From: Spirochaetaceae bacterium
GTDB lineage: Bacteria; Spirochaetota; Spirochaetia; SZUA-6; Bin103
Direction: 5' to 3'
NCBI GenBank assembly: GCA_028818385.1
Contig: JAPPNY010000075.1
Location: forward strand, 1 to 10,442
Length of the DNA: 10,442 nucleotides
The translations under genes and the position numbers were made by a program. This document shows, piece after piece, positions 1 to 7,146 of the stretch. Under the pieces are notes generated by a model that was not told the DNA's origin, did not search any database, and saw nothing but the letters and a program-made list of their open reading frames with translations. Each line of letters starts with the position of its first letter. Positions within the stretch are counted from its first letter, which is position 1.

Positions 1-59
1 CTCCGCGTCCGCCGCCGCCGGCTTCATAGAGACTGGGTTCGCCGGTCGCTTACGAACCG

Positions 60-1226
60 ATGACCACCGCATACCGTTGGAATTGTGTGAGCGCGGAGGT
101 GCCATGGTCGCCTCGCGACGGGGCACAGCTCGTCTCCCTCCGGGACAGGCTCTTTCTCCTGGGTGGCTGGAACCAGTACGCGGGCGCGAGGCCCGATCTT
201 GCCGGCGTTGGCGCTGGGTCTTTCGTATCGGAAGTGTGCTCGGAGGTGTGGTGCTCGGGTGACGATGGTGGAAGCTGGTCGCTGGCGGCCACCGCGCCAT
301 GGAGCGGCCGGCACATGCACGGGGCCGTCGTGCACGATGATCACATCTGGATTGTCGGGTCCGAGGGCGGGACCCCCGACGACGTGTGGAAATCCAAGGA
401 CGGCGTGAATTGGGAGCTCGTCGCGTCAACCGTGCCCTGGCAGGAGCGCAGCAACCAGATGGTCACGGTCTTCGACGGCTCGATCTGGGTCATGGGTGGT
501 CAGGCCAGCGTACCCGCCCAGACGAACTTCGTGGCGGACCTGAAGGCCGGGAAGCCCTTTCCGCCGGCGCCTCCACCGTTGCGCGACGTCTGGCGGACAC
601 GGGACGGTCTGAGCTGGGAGCTGGTGACGGACAACGCACCATGGGCCCCCAGAGGGATGATCACCGGCGCGAATGGCGGCGTGCCTGTCTTCCACGATCG
701 AATGTGGATCCTGGGCGGGGGATACGTTGGGACGGGCGGGACCACGTTGAGCTCACTGCGATACGACCTGGAGCAACAGCCAAGACTGAAGGCACGCCTG
801 TACCACAACGATGTGTGGTCGTCGGCAGACGGACGCGAATGGACCTGTCACCTGGTGGAGGGAGAAGCTCCCTGGCCGGCGCGGTCCTATCACGATACCG
901 CGGCGTGGGACGGCAGGCTTTGGGTGCTAGGCGGGCACCGAGGAGTGGCGGACCACCCGGCCGAGGTTTGGACCGACGGCAATCGCAATGACGTGTGGTA
1001 CTCCGCGGACGGCGAACAATGGGAGGCACTGACACACACGCCGTGGAGCCGGCGCCACGCATGTGCCGTTCACGTCCACCGGGATGCTCTGTTTCTCGCC
1101 GCGGGAAGCGCGGTAACCATCTCGGCGGAGCAGGTAGAGCTGAGCAAGCGCGACTTCACTCACCGCGTTGAGAGTGCGTGGCGTCCAGGGGACGTGTGGC
1201 GCCTGGATCGCGCTGCCGCCTCGTAG
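60..1226 (+). CDS. Kelch-repeat beta-propeller protein, probably cytoplasmic
   Basis: The 388-residue protein is built almost entirely from a repeated unit: DVW-x-S-x-DG-x-x-W near the start of a unit, then PW-x-x-R, then a hydrophobic strand ending in W-(V/I)-(L/M)-GG. Units begin near residues 5 (partial), 62, 108, 176, 250 and 310, and a final GDVWRL strand (377-382) looks like the strand that closes the ring onto the first, incomplete blade. This fits a six-bladed kelch/galactose-oxidase-like propeller. Blade-connecting insertions occur at about 148-175 (with PPAPPPL) and 221-248. Such folds usually bind proteins or carbohydrates; no catalytic residues are identifiable, so the function is unknown. 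There is no signal peptide or membrane segment. The ATG start is the first after an in-frame TAG at 27-29, so the N-terminus appears complete, but no good Shine-Dalgarno sequence precedes it. The gene stands alone on its strand ahead of the integrase relic. Confidence 0.85.
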   Translation: MTTAYRWNCVSAEVPWSPRDGAQLVSLRDRLFLLGGWNQYAGARPDLAGVGAGSFVSEVCSEVWCSGDDGGSWSLAATAPWSGRHMHGAVVHDDHIWIVGSEGGTPDDVWKSKDGVNWELVASTVPWQERSNQMVTVFDGSIWVMGGQASVPAQTNFVADLKAGKPFPPAPPPLRDVWRTRDGLSWELVTDNAPWAPRGMITGANGGVPVFHDRMWILGGGYVGTGGTTLSSLRYDLEQQPRLKARLYHNDVWSSADGREWTCHLVEGEAPWPARSYHDTAAWDGRLWVLGGHRGVADHPAEVWTDGNRNDVWYSADGEQWEALTHTPWSRRHACAVHVHRDALFLAAGSAVTISAEQVELSKRDFTHRVESAWRPGDVWRLDRAAAS

Positions 1227-1310
1227 CGGCTGCGATGGTGGTAGCGGCGGAGTCAGAAACTGAATCTCGATGTGAGCTCTTCGATGGGTGAGCCGGTCTT
1301 AATCGTGGAT

Positions 1311-1786
1311 CGCCCGTGGCACGCGGCGACGCTTCGGCTCCTGTCCCTGACCCGGCGCGAGACTGTCCGACGTGCTCAACCTGCGGTGGGACGAGATCGG
1401 CGCCTTGTCCGACGACGGCGCGAACGTTCGCATCGATGATACCAAGACCGGGCCACGCGCGATCTGGCTCGGGCCGGAAGCCGCGAGGATGATCGCGGCG
1501 CTTCCCCGCGCGGAGCGCACGAGCGGGGGGCCAGAAGACCTAACGTCAGGACGGTTACACTATCTGATGCGGTGTCCGGGAGGATACAGCAATTCCCGGC
1601 CTCCGCATCCATGACTGTCGACACACGTGGGCCTCGCTGCGTATCATGAACGCTGTGGGCCTGCCTACCCGTCGGGCGGTTGCTCGGACATCGGAGGCTC
1701 GCCGCCACCGCGATCTACGCCCATCTCGACGACAACGCTTGCAGGCCACCGCCGAGAAAACGGCGGGTCGGATCACCAAAGCAATG
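1311..1786 (+). pseudogene. Decayed tyrosine recombinase (phage-type integrase), C-terminal catalytic domain only
   Basis: Reading across three frames recovers a typical integrase catalytic domain. Frame of 1311-1352 gives PWHAATLRLLSLT; 1354-1575 gives GARLSDVLNLRWDEI, then DDTKTGPRAIWLGPEAAR and PEDLTSGRL; 1577-1669 gives IPGLRIHDCRHTWAS and MNAVGLPT; 1671-1738 gives GRLLGHRRLAATAIYAHLDD; 1739-1786 gives LQATAEKTAGRITKAM. The frame changes imply an extra base near 1353, a shift near 1576, an extra C near 1670 and a lost base near 1738. The family's catalytic residues remain visible: Arg in GAR, Lys in DTKTG, His and Arg in HDCRH, His in LLGHRR and Tyr in IYAHL. The N-terminal DNA-binding and core-binding half is absent upstream, so the copy is truncated as well as frameshifted. 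An intact integrase would move a phage or genomic island; this copy cannot make the protein. The last frame runs open into the downstream lipoprotein gene without a stop. Confidence 0.82.
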
Positions 1787-1842
1787 GAGCCAAGTAGCGA
1801 TGAGCAGATTCCCCGATCATCGGGCACCAAGGCCAACAGTGT

Positions 1843-1848
1843 AGGAGG
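1843..1848 (+). promoter_or_regulatory. Shine-Dalgarno AGGAGG of the lipoprotein gene
   Basis: A consensus AGGAGG lies 10 bases before the ATG at 1859. It decides the start: the reading frame is open from further upstream (ATG at 1646), but that part encodes the end of the integrase relic. This is the strongest ribosome-binding site in the window. Confidence 0.7.
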
Positions 1849-1858
1849 AAAACGCTAC

Positions 1859-2302
1859 ATGAGCGAGAATTCGAGTCCGCGCCGGCTTCTGCCGGCAATT
1901 TTGACAGTACTGGCCTTCAACGCAGGTTGCGCAACCGTAGATAGCGTCACATCGACAACAACGACGGGAACGACTCCGACGCAGGATACCAAGACAGTGA
2001 TCGAACAATGGAAATGTGGTGACTATTTCGACGGATGCGGGCTTTTTGACACGGACTGTGTAACGTTGACAGCGAACCTGGACAACGGCACCGGTGAAGT
2101 AAGATTCGGCGACATAATTGAAACTACGCGATTTGAAATTCAGGGTATCGAACGCAGGTGGGATTGGTGCCTGAATGAAGATTTCTCCTATGATTGCGCC
2201 TTTTTTGTCTCTGTCGATGGAACGGGAAGCTACTACAATTTTCGTGGTTCGGACGACGGAACGGCGAAGCCGAGAGACCTATTCAAATGCACGAAGCGCT
2301 GA
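1859..2302 (+). CDS. Small cysteine-rich probable lipoprotein, hypothetical
   Basis: The 147-residue product begins with a basic N-terminus (SPRR at 6-9), a short hydrophobic stretch (LLPAILTVLAF, 10-20) and then NAGC, so Cys24 is a likely lipidation site although Asn at -3 is not the usual lipobox residue. A Thr/Ser-rich linker follows (about 29-45), as is common for a tether to the membrane. The mature part has six cysteines (53, 60, 67, 104, 113, 144), an even number that would allow three disulfides in an extracytoplasmic domain, and it is rich in Asp, Trp and Tyr. I do not recognise the family. A hand count over 1861-2280 gives about 52% GC, well below the surrounding genes, which with the adjacent integrase relic suggests horizontal acquisition. 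The start rests on the AGGAGG at 1843-1848. It converges on the helicase gene with only 48 bp between stops. Confidence 0.72.
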   Translation: MSENSSPRRLLPAILTVLAFNAGCATVDSVTSTTTTGTTPTQDTKTVIEQWKCGDYFDGCGLFDTDCVTLTANLDNGTGEVRFGDIIETTRFEIQGIERRWDWCLNEDFSYDCAFFVSVDGTGSYYNFRGSDDGTAKPRDLFKCTKR

Positions 2303-2350
2303 GTACGGACTGAACCATGAATGTCCAGGCGAGCGAAAACGATCACGCTG

Positions 2351-5296
2351 TCAACGTCGCCTGCGCCGTTCCGGTTTCGCGCCGCCCGGCGTCGACCCGC
2401 GCCCTTCTTTCGCCGTCCGCAGGTTTCTTGTGTAGTCGCAATCCGGGAAGTTCGAGCAGCCGAGGAAGCGGCCGTACCTGCCCATTCTGGCGTTCAGCCA
2501 GCCGTCGCAGACGGGACAGGCATCGATGGATCCACCACAGTCGCGGCAGAGGTAAGCCTCACCGGACCTGACCGGTAAGCCGTTCCCGCAGTGGGGGCAG
2601 GCACGCGCCGTGTGCTCACACAGTGGAAAGTTCGAGCAGCCGTAGAAGACGCTTTGGTCGCGAGCGTTTGCCCGCCGCTCCAGCCGTCCTCCGACGCATC
2701 GTGGACAAGGCACGTCGCTCTCCGGCGGACGGCCGAACACGGCGACATCGTATCCGCCGTCGATCAACTCCGTCACGAATTCGGACGGCGGGCCGCCGTC
2801 GGCAAGCAGGAAGACCTGCCGCCTCGCCCGGGTGACGGCAACATAGAGCAGGCGCCGCTCCTCGGCGTTCGGATGGGCCTCGGGCGCTGCCAGCACCAGA
2901 TCGATCAGCGGATCGTCAACGATTTCTGCGGGAAACCCGTGCTTTCCCGAACTGAGACCGAGCACCACCGCATAGTCGGCTTCGAGACCTTTCGACCGGT
3001 GCACGGTCATCCAGGTGAAGCGAAGGCCGGGATACTGCTTCGGCAGAACGTCCAGATTGCGGGGCCGCCGATGGCGGTAGCGACCCAGGAGCAGCACCTC
3101 CGACGCGCCGGCGTGTCGGCGGGCGTCTTCCTCGATTCGCTCGAGAGCCTCCTTCAGAAGCGAGGTTCCGTGTTCGCTCGGAAGTCCGATGAGAACCGCA
3201 GGCCGGTCCGCCTTGCGCGTTGTGCGGACCGTCTTGCGGATTTGCGCCGGGTTGCGCAGCACGAAGTCGGTGGCGACCGTCGCGATGCGGTCGACGCAGC
3301 GGAACGTGGTCGGGAGGTCGATGCGCTCGAACGCACCGAAACGGTCCCCGAACTCGCGCATGACCGCGATGTCCGAGCCGCTGAACCGGTAGATCGCCTG
3401 CCAGTCGTCGCCGACCGCGAACAACTGGGATCCCGGCGAGCTGTCGAGTAGCGCCTTCAACAGCCGCGCGCGGGACGGCGAGATGTCCTGGAACTCGTCG
3501 ACGACGATGTATCCGAACGGGCTGCGGTAGCGTCCTTCCTCCACGAGATCGGTCGCCCGGTTGATCATGTCGTGGAAGTCGATTTCTCCTGCGCGAGCAA
3601 GCGCTTCCTGGTAGCGCTCGAAGATCGGCCGGAACACCGCGAGAAACGCCTCCGCCCGCTTCCGGTCACGGTGGGCTCGGGCACGTTCCGCGATGTCGTC
3701 AAGGGACCGCTGACTACCCTTGAAGTGCTGCAGGAAGGTCGCCACCAAACGCGTGAACGGATCGATCCGCCCCTGCTGGTTGAGAGCGGCGAACACTTCC
3801 TCGCGCGGGATCGGCGAGAGAGCAACCCGGTGGTCCTCAAGTTTTTCCGTCAAGTTTCGGAGCAACCTCCCGTCGGTCTGTTCGTGACTGAAGGTTTCGA
3901 TCAGGACAGTGCCGTGCTCGGAATGGACACCGCGCTTCCACTCCATGTCCCGCCGATATTGCCCCCGGTCGACGAAAGGCGCCGTGTTCCCTGCGGCGTC
4001 GATCCCGAAGTGTTCGATATAGATGCCGTGCTCGGGAAGACGGAAGTCGGGCTTGTACTGGCGCTTTTCCGATGTCGCCAAGTCATGCTCATAGGGGGCT
4101 TCGTACTCGTAGGCGACCCCGTGTAGGTAGAGGAAGTTCGCGATCTCGCACTCCTCGAAGCTGCGGACCACTTCGCCCTTCAGCGAGCGGATATCGAACT
4201 TTCGGATATAGTCGTGGTATTCGCTCCAGTTTCTGAACTCATGTTGGCTCCTGTACGGCGCGAACCCCTCCTGCAACCAATCATCCAGTGTCGCCGAGAG
4301 GTCGGGGTTGGCGAGCAGATCGGCCACGATTCCCTTGAGCAGGTCGAACAGTGCCCGGTCGTTCTCCGCCGTCGCGGCGAGTGCCGGGCGCTTGCCTTCG
4401 GCTTCGCCGACGATCGCCATGCCCAGGCTGTGGAAGGTGCGGACCGTCAGGTCGCGCGCAATTGCGGTGCCGAGGCGCTTGTCCATCCGCTCTTCCATCT
4501 CCTTTCGCGCATCGCGCGCGAAGGCCAGAAGCAGCAGTTCTGAGGGCTTGCGATACCCCTTTCGGACGAGCCAGCCGGTCTTGGCCACGATGACCGAGGT
4601 CTTGCCGCTACCGGCCGCGGCGACAACGAGGTTGCGGCTCTCGTCAATCACGACCGCCCTGCGCTGCTCTTTCGTAAGCGGGCGGGCCTCGATCCGGTCG
4701 AAGAACTCGCGCGAGCGGGCCAGTTCTTCGACGACGAACGCCTCGTTGGCCTTCGCCCTGGCATCGGCCGGCGCTTCCAGAAACTCCAGAACATCCCGCA
4801 GCATTCGGACTTCGAGAGCATCCGACAGCGCTTCCGGCCACCTCGACGCGAACCCGCCGGCAACTGTTCGAGCCTCGGCCTCAAGATCGAGAAGTGCGTC
4901 GGCGGCAAGGTATCTGGGGGTATCGGCCAATGCCATCAGCCGGTCATGCACGGACCGGAGCGTTTTCATTTGCGGCGCATGCGTACGGAGCCACCAGTCG
5001 CATCTCGCAGTTTCAAGCGCGTCGGCAAGAGCGTTTGCATCCGTTCGGGGCAAGCCCGAGACATGCTCCCACCCAGTGGTATGGATGACCTGAACACTGG
5101 AATAGAGACGCCCGTCCACCACATCGACCGCGTCTATGTCGCCCAGCGATATGTCGACGCGACGCGAACCGAACAGCAGCCGCACCCCATCGGCGTTAAC
5201 CGATGCTGCTCTGGCATGGCGCGGATGCAGGATCGCAAACAGGATCCTGGCGAGGCCGGTCCGCTTGGCCTCAAACAAGGTGTCCGCCGATGCCAA
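2351..5296 (-). CDS. HelD-like superfamily 1 (UvrD/Rep-type) helicase with inserted nuclease-like domain and zinc ribbons
   Basis: This 981-residue protein matches E. coli DNA helicase IV (HelD) in remembered motif wording: an N-terminal HelD-type domain (about 1-105), AAGSGKT (Walker A, 227-233), LLLAFARDARKEMEERM (255-271), RTFHSLG (286-292), VVDEFQDISPSRA (598-610), VGDDWQAIYRFSG (628-640), TTFR (663-666), TVHRSKGLEADY (764-775) and LLYVAVTRAR (816-825). It should be an ATP-driven 3'-5' DNA translocase. Two parts are absent from E. coli HelD (about 684 residues). Between motifs Ib and II, residues 380-470 carry KPDF (Asp417), YIEHFG (Glu428), a WK (Lys454) and LIET, in the style of Vsr-like/PD-(D/E)XK nucleases. 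The C-terminus has three cysteine modules of topoisomerase-I zinc-ribbon type: CPRC...GCSNFPLC (864-893), CPHC...CRDC (900-920) and CPVC...GCSNFPDC (927-953). The start is TTG at 5296, the first in-frame start codon after the PhyH stop, with no clear Shine-Dalgarno; a second TTG at codon 7 is possible. It is probably read through from the dioxygenase pair 69 bp upstream. Confidence 0.94.
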   Translation of the reverse strand: MASADTLFEAKRTGLARILFAILHPRHARAASVNADGVRLLFGSRRVDISLGDIDAVDVVDGRLYSSVQVIHTTGWEHVSGLPRTDANALADALETARCDWWLRTHAPQMKTLRSVHDRLMALADTPRYLAADALLDLEAEARTVAGGFASRWPEALSDALEVRMLRDVLEFLEAPADARAKANEAFVVEELARSREFFDRIEARPLTKEQRRAVVIDESRNLVVAAAGSGKTSVIVAKTGWLVRKGYRKPSELLLLAFARDARKEMEERMDKRLGTAIARDLTVRTFHSLGMAIVGEAEGKRPALAATAENDRALFDLLKGIVADLLANPDLSATLDDWLQEGFAPYRSQHEFRNWSEYHDYIRKFDIRSLKGEVVRSFEECEIANFLYLHGVAYEYEAPYEHDLATSEKRQYKPDFRLPEHGIYIEHFGIDAAGNTAPFVDRGQYRRDMEWKRGVHSEHGTVLIETFSHEQTDGRLLRNLTEKLEDHRVALSPIPREEVFAALNQQGRIDPFTRLVATFLQHFKGSQRSLDDIAERARAHRDRKRAEAFLAVFRPIFERYQEALARAGEIDFHDMINRATDLVEEGRYRSPFGYIVVDEFQDISPSRARLLKALLDSSPGSQLFAVGDDWQAIYRFSGSDIAVMREFGDRFGAFERIDLPTTFRCVDRIATVATDFVLRNPAQIRKTVRTTRKADRPAVLIGLPSEHGTSLLKEALERIEEDARRHAGASEVLLLGRYRHRRPRNLDVLPKQYPGLRFTWMTVHRSKGLEADYAVVLGLSSGKHGFPAEIVDDPLIDLVLAAPEAHPNAEERRLLYVAVTRARRQVFLLADGGPPSEFVTELIDGGYDVAVFGRPPESDVPCPRCVGGRLERRANARDQSVFYGCSNFPLCEHTARACPHCGNGLPVRSGEAYLCRDCGGSIDACPVCDGWLNARMGRYGRFLGCSNFPDCDYTRNLRTAKEGRGSTPGGAKPERRRRR

Positions 5297-5365
5297 ACTC
5301 GGTCGACGCTTGGATCGCCCGGCGTGTAGCGACGAGGAACGCGCTACGGATGGCGCTCGCCGAGT

Positions 5366-6205
5366 TCAGGAGGACGCCGGTGCGTCCGGATGCCACGCGA
5401 TCACGCCCTGGTCGAAGCGGAGGTGGTCGAACAGCGGCTTCACTGGGTCCGGCAGTGCCGTGAAGGCCGCATCGTCAAGCGGCCGGAGATCCTCCGGCCG
5501 GTAGCCGAGCCCCTCGGCACGGGTCTCGTAGTCCGCCAGGCCGGGGATCATGCTGGTGACGTCCAGCCACCACGGCACGTACTGAATGTCGAGCCACAGG
5601 CGCCGTTCGCCTCCCGTGTGAGCGGTCGTCCGGTGCCACAGGCGGCTGTCGAACGCCAGCACGCTGCCGGCCGGGACCTCGGGGAGCATCTGCGAGGCGA
5701 TCTCCGCGTCGGCGGCGTAGCCCGGCGCGACGGCCGGGTTGTCGTGCGTCCGGTGGCTGCCGGAGGCGATCAGGGTGGCGCCTGCGTCCGCGGGAGCATC
5801 CGTGAGCATCCAGAGCGTGGTCACCGCCATGGCCAGGTCGCCGTACGGCACGGCCACTCGATAGGTGTCGTCGCCGTAGAACGGCCAGTCGGCGTGCCAA
5901 CCCGTGCCGGCGGCGCCGGTCTCGTCCGCGAAGGCGTCGGTCCTGGCGATGCGCGACTCCGGGCCGAACATCCCTTCGGCGATCGCCGTGAGCCGCTCGT
6001 CGACGAGGCAGCGGGCGAACGAACGGTCGCAGGCGATGACGCCGCGCAACTCGGAACGGCCGGCCAGGGTCGCGGAGACGCTGTCGCGCACGGCGGCCAG
6101 CTCGTGCTGCGGGATGACGCCGTCGACCACGCACCACCCCTCGGTCCGCACGCGGCGGAGCGCCTCCTCGGCGCCGACGGTGTGGGCGCTGTCGCTGTCG
6201 CTCAT
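5366..6205 (-). CDS. PhyH-family (phytanoyl-CoA dioxygenase-like) Fe(II)/2-oxoglutarate oxygenase, second of a pair
   Basis: The 279-residue protein shows the iron-binding facial triad of the PhyH family: HAD in GWHADWPF (His104, Asp106) and a distal His191 in DSRLWHRTTAH, followed by RR at 201-202, one of which may bind the 2-oxoglutarate carboxylate. Other family marks are EGWCVVDGVIP near the N-terminus (22-32), TTLWMLTDAPADAGAT (129-144) and GSHR (149-152). Family members hydroxylate small organic substrates with O2 and 2-oxoglutarate; the substrate here cannot be deduced. It is clearly a paralogue of the gene just upstream, sharing the blocks DWPF, TTLW, GSHR, DSR-x-WH, PWW and PVKPL. 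The ATG overlaps the upstream gene's TGA as ATGA (6205-6202), implying translational coupling; only a weak GGGCGG precedes it. The frame is open much further upstream, but that part lies antiparallel in frame to the sister gene and is not protein-like. Confidence 0.92.
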   Translation of the reverse strand: MSDSDSAHTVGAEEALRRVRTEGWCVVDGVIPQHELAAVRDSVSATLAGRSELRGVIACDRSFARCLVDERLTAIAEGMFGPESRIARTDAFADETGAAGTGWHADWPFYGDDTYRVAVPYGDLAMAVTTLWMLTDAPADAGATLIASGSHRTHDNPAVAPGYAADAEIASQMLPEVPAGSVLAFDSRLWHRTTAHTGGERRLWLDIQYVPWWLDVTSMIPGLADYETRAEGLGYRPEDLRPLDDAAFTALPDPVKPLFDHLRFDQGVIAWHPDAPASS

Positions 6206-7023
6206 GCCGCCCGGACCTTCTGGCCGACGACGATGTGGCGCAGCAGCGGCTTCACCGGAGCGGGCAGCGACGCGTACTGCTCGGGCGTGATCGGGATCAC
6301 GTCGTCGGCGCGCAGCCCGCGTTCGGCCGCCGACTCCTCGTACTGGCGGATACCGGCGGTCAGCACGTGGATGTTGTACCACCACGGTGCGTAGCGGACC
6401 GCCATGCCGACGCGCGTACGGTCGCTGATGTTGTCGCCGTTGGTGTGCCAGACGCGGCTGTCGATCATCAGCACGTCGCCCGGGTCCATGTGCGGCTGCA
6501 GCTCGGACGGAACCGGCGTGTGCTCGCCGTAGCCGTTGTCGCCCGAGGGGTTGTTCCCGAAGCGGTGGCTGCCCGGGACGATCGCCGTGCCGCCGGTGGC
6601 GGGGCTGAACTCGGTGAGCGCCCAGAGGGTGGTGATGTGCATCGGCACGTCGATCGGGTACGGGTGCAGGACCTTCTGGTCCTGCCGCAGGCTGAACGGC
6701 CAGTCGCCGTGCCAGTTGGCGCGGCCGTAACCGGGCGCGGTGACGATGCCGTGCGTCATGGAGATGCGCACCGGCGTGCCCAGCCGCGCGTGGGCCACGC
6801 CGAGCAGTCGCTCCTCGGCGACGTAGGGCGCGAACGCCTGGGTCTTGGCGATCAGCCCGCCGATGCCGATGCGCGGCTTGTCCGCGTCCCGCTCCCGCCG
6901 CGACACCGCAAGCACTGCCTCGCGCACGCCGTCGACCTCGCCCGGCGGGATCACGGAATCCAGGACGCACCAGCCCTCGACGGCGACCCGGCGGATCGCC
7001 TCGTCAACGCTCACTCGCGGCAT
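6202..7023 (-). CDS. PhyH-family (phytanoyl-CoA dioxygenase-like) Fe(II)/2-oxoglutarate oxygenase, first of a pair
   Basis: The 273-residue protein carries the PhyH iron triad: HGD in NWHGDWPF (His105, Asp107) and His193 in SRVWHTNGDN, with Arg204 as the likely 2-oxoglutarate ligand. It also has EGWCVLDSVIP (16-26), TTLWALTEFSPATGGTA (131-147), PGSHRFGNNP (150-159) and PGDVLMIDSRVWH (181-193). It should be a soluble non-heme iron hydroxylase of unknown small-molecule substrate. The start at 7023 was chosen over an upstream in-frame ATG at 7074 because a purine-rich GAGGGGAG sits just before it and the family alignment begins here; the extra 17 upstream residues look like untranslated leader. 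It is the first gene of the leftward group and is divergent from the ATPase gene starting at 7147. Its stop overlaps the next gene's start by four bases. Confidence 0.93.
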   Translation of the reverse strand: MPRVSVDEAIRRVAVEGWCVLDSVIPPGEVDGVREAVLAVSRRERDADKPRIGIGGLIAKTQAFAPYVAEERLLGVAHARLGTPVRISMTHGIVTAPGYGRANWHGDWPFSLRQDQKVLHPYPIDVPMHITTLWALTEFSPATGGTAIVPGSHRFGNNPSGDNGYGEHTPVPSELQPHMDPGDVLMIDSRVWHTNGDNISDRTRVGMAVRYAPWWYNIHVLTAGIRQYEESAAERGLRADDVIPITPEQYASLPAPVKPLLRHIVVGQKVRAA

Positions 7024-7025
7024 GT

Positions 7026-7033
7026 CTCCCCTC
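7026..7033 (-). promoter_or_regulatory. Shine-Dalgarno GAGGGGAG of the first PhyH gene
   Basis: On the minus strand GAGGGGAG lies two bases upstream of the ATG at 7023, with the GAGGGG core about four bases away. The spacing is short but the purine run supports starting at 7023 rather than at the upstream ATG at 7074. Confidence 0.5.
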
Positions 7034-7135
7034 GTTTTTCCGCCCCTGGCGGGCGACCGCGCGCACCGTAGCACGGCCGGCCGGCGCCCGGCACCGATCC
7101 TTCTCCGCGTTCGGAGCTCACGCTCGCATCGGGTT

Positions 7136-7139
7136 AGGA
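7136..7139 (+). promoter_or_regulatory. Short Shine-Dalgarno AGGA of the ATPase/PD-(D/E)XK gene
   Basis: AGGA lies seven bases before the GTG at 7147 and supports that start codon. The same bases form part of TAGGAT, a possible -10 hexamer, so the start could alternatively belong to a leaderless transcript; the two readings exclude each other if this is the only promoter. Confidence 0.4.
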
Positions 7140-7146
7140 TGACCCG

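Larger units (their letters stand above)
7024..7146. promoter_or_regulatory. Divergent intergenic region expected to hold promoters for the PhyH group and the ATPase gene
   Basis: These 123 bp separate two genes transcribed in opposite directions, so both promoters should lie here or just inside. On the minus strand TGCTACGGT (7068-7076) resembles an extended -10 element (TGn then TACGGT) with a suitable distance to the ATG, but no good -35 is visible. On the plus strand TAGGAT (7135-7140) matches TATAAT at four of six positions but lies only six bases before the GTG start. A GC-rich palindrome GGCCGGCC lies near 7075-7082. No regulator gene is adjacent, so regulation is unknown. Confidence 0.4.

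Noticed and set aside
1646..1858. A 71-residue N-terminal extension of the lipoprotein from the ATG at 1646
   Set aside because: This stretch translates as the broken C-terminal end of the integrase (partly in the wrong frame). The AGGAGG before 1859 and the signal-like sequence that follows mark the true start.
2591..3451. A 286-residue plus-strand open frame inside the helicase gene
   Set aside because: It is antisense to helicase motifs V, VI and the zinc ribbons, which are unmistakable, and its translation has no coherent domain.
5326..5347. GTAGCG/CGCTAC inverted repeat between the second PhyH gene and the helicase as a terminator
   Set aside because: The stem is only six base pairs with a 10-base loop and no T-run; it is too weak to call.
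6206..6970. An N-terminal extension of about 254 residues to the second PhyH protein (open frame from 6970)
   Set aside because: It lies over the first PhyH gene in another frame, is dominated by Arg, Ala and Pro as expected for a GC-rich shadow frame, and has no recognisable motif. The ATG at 6205 with the ATGA overlap explains the gene better.
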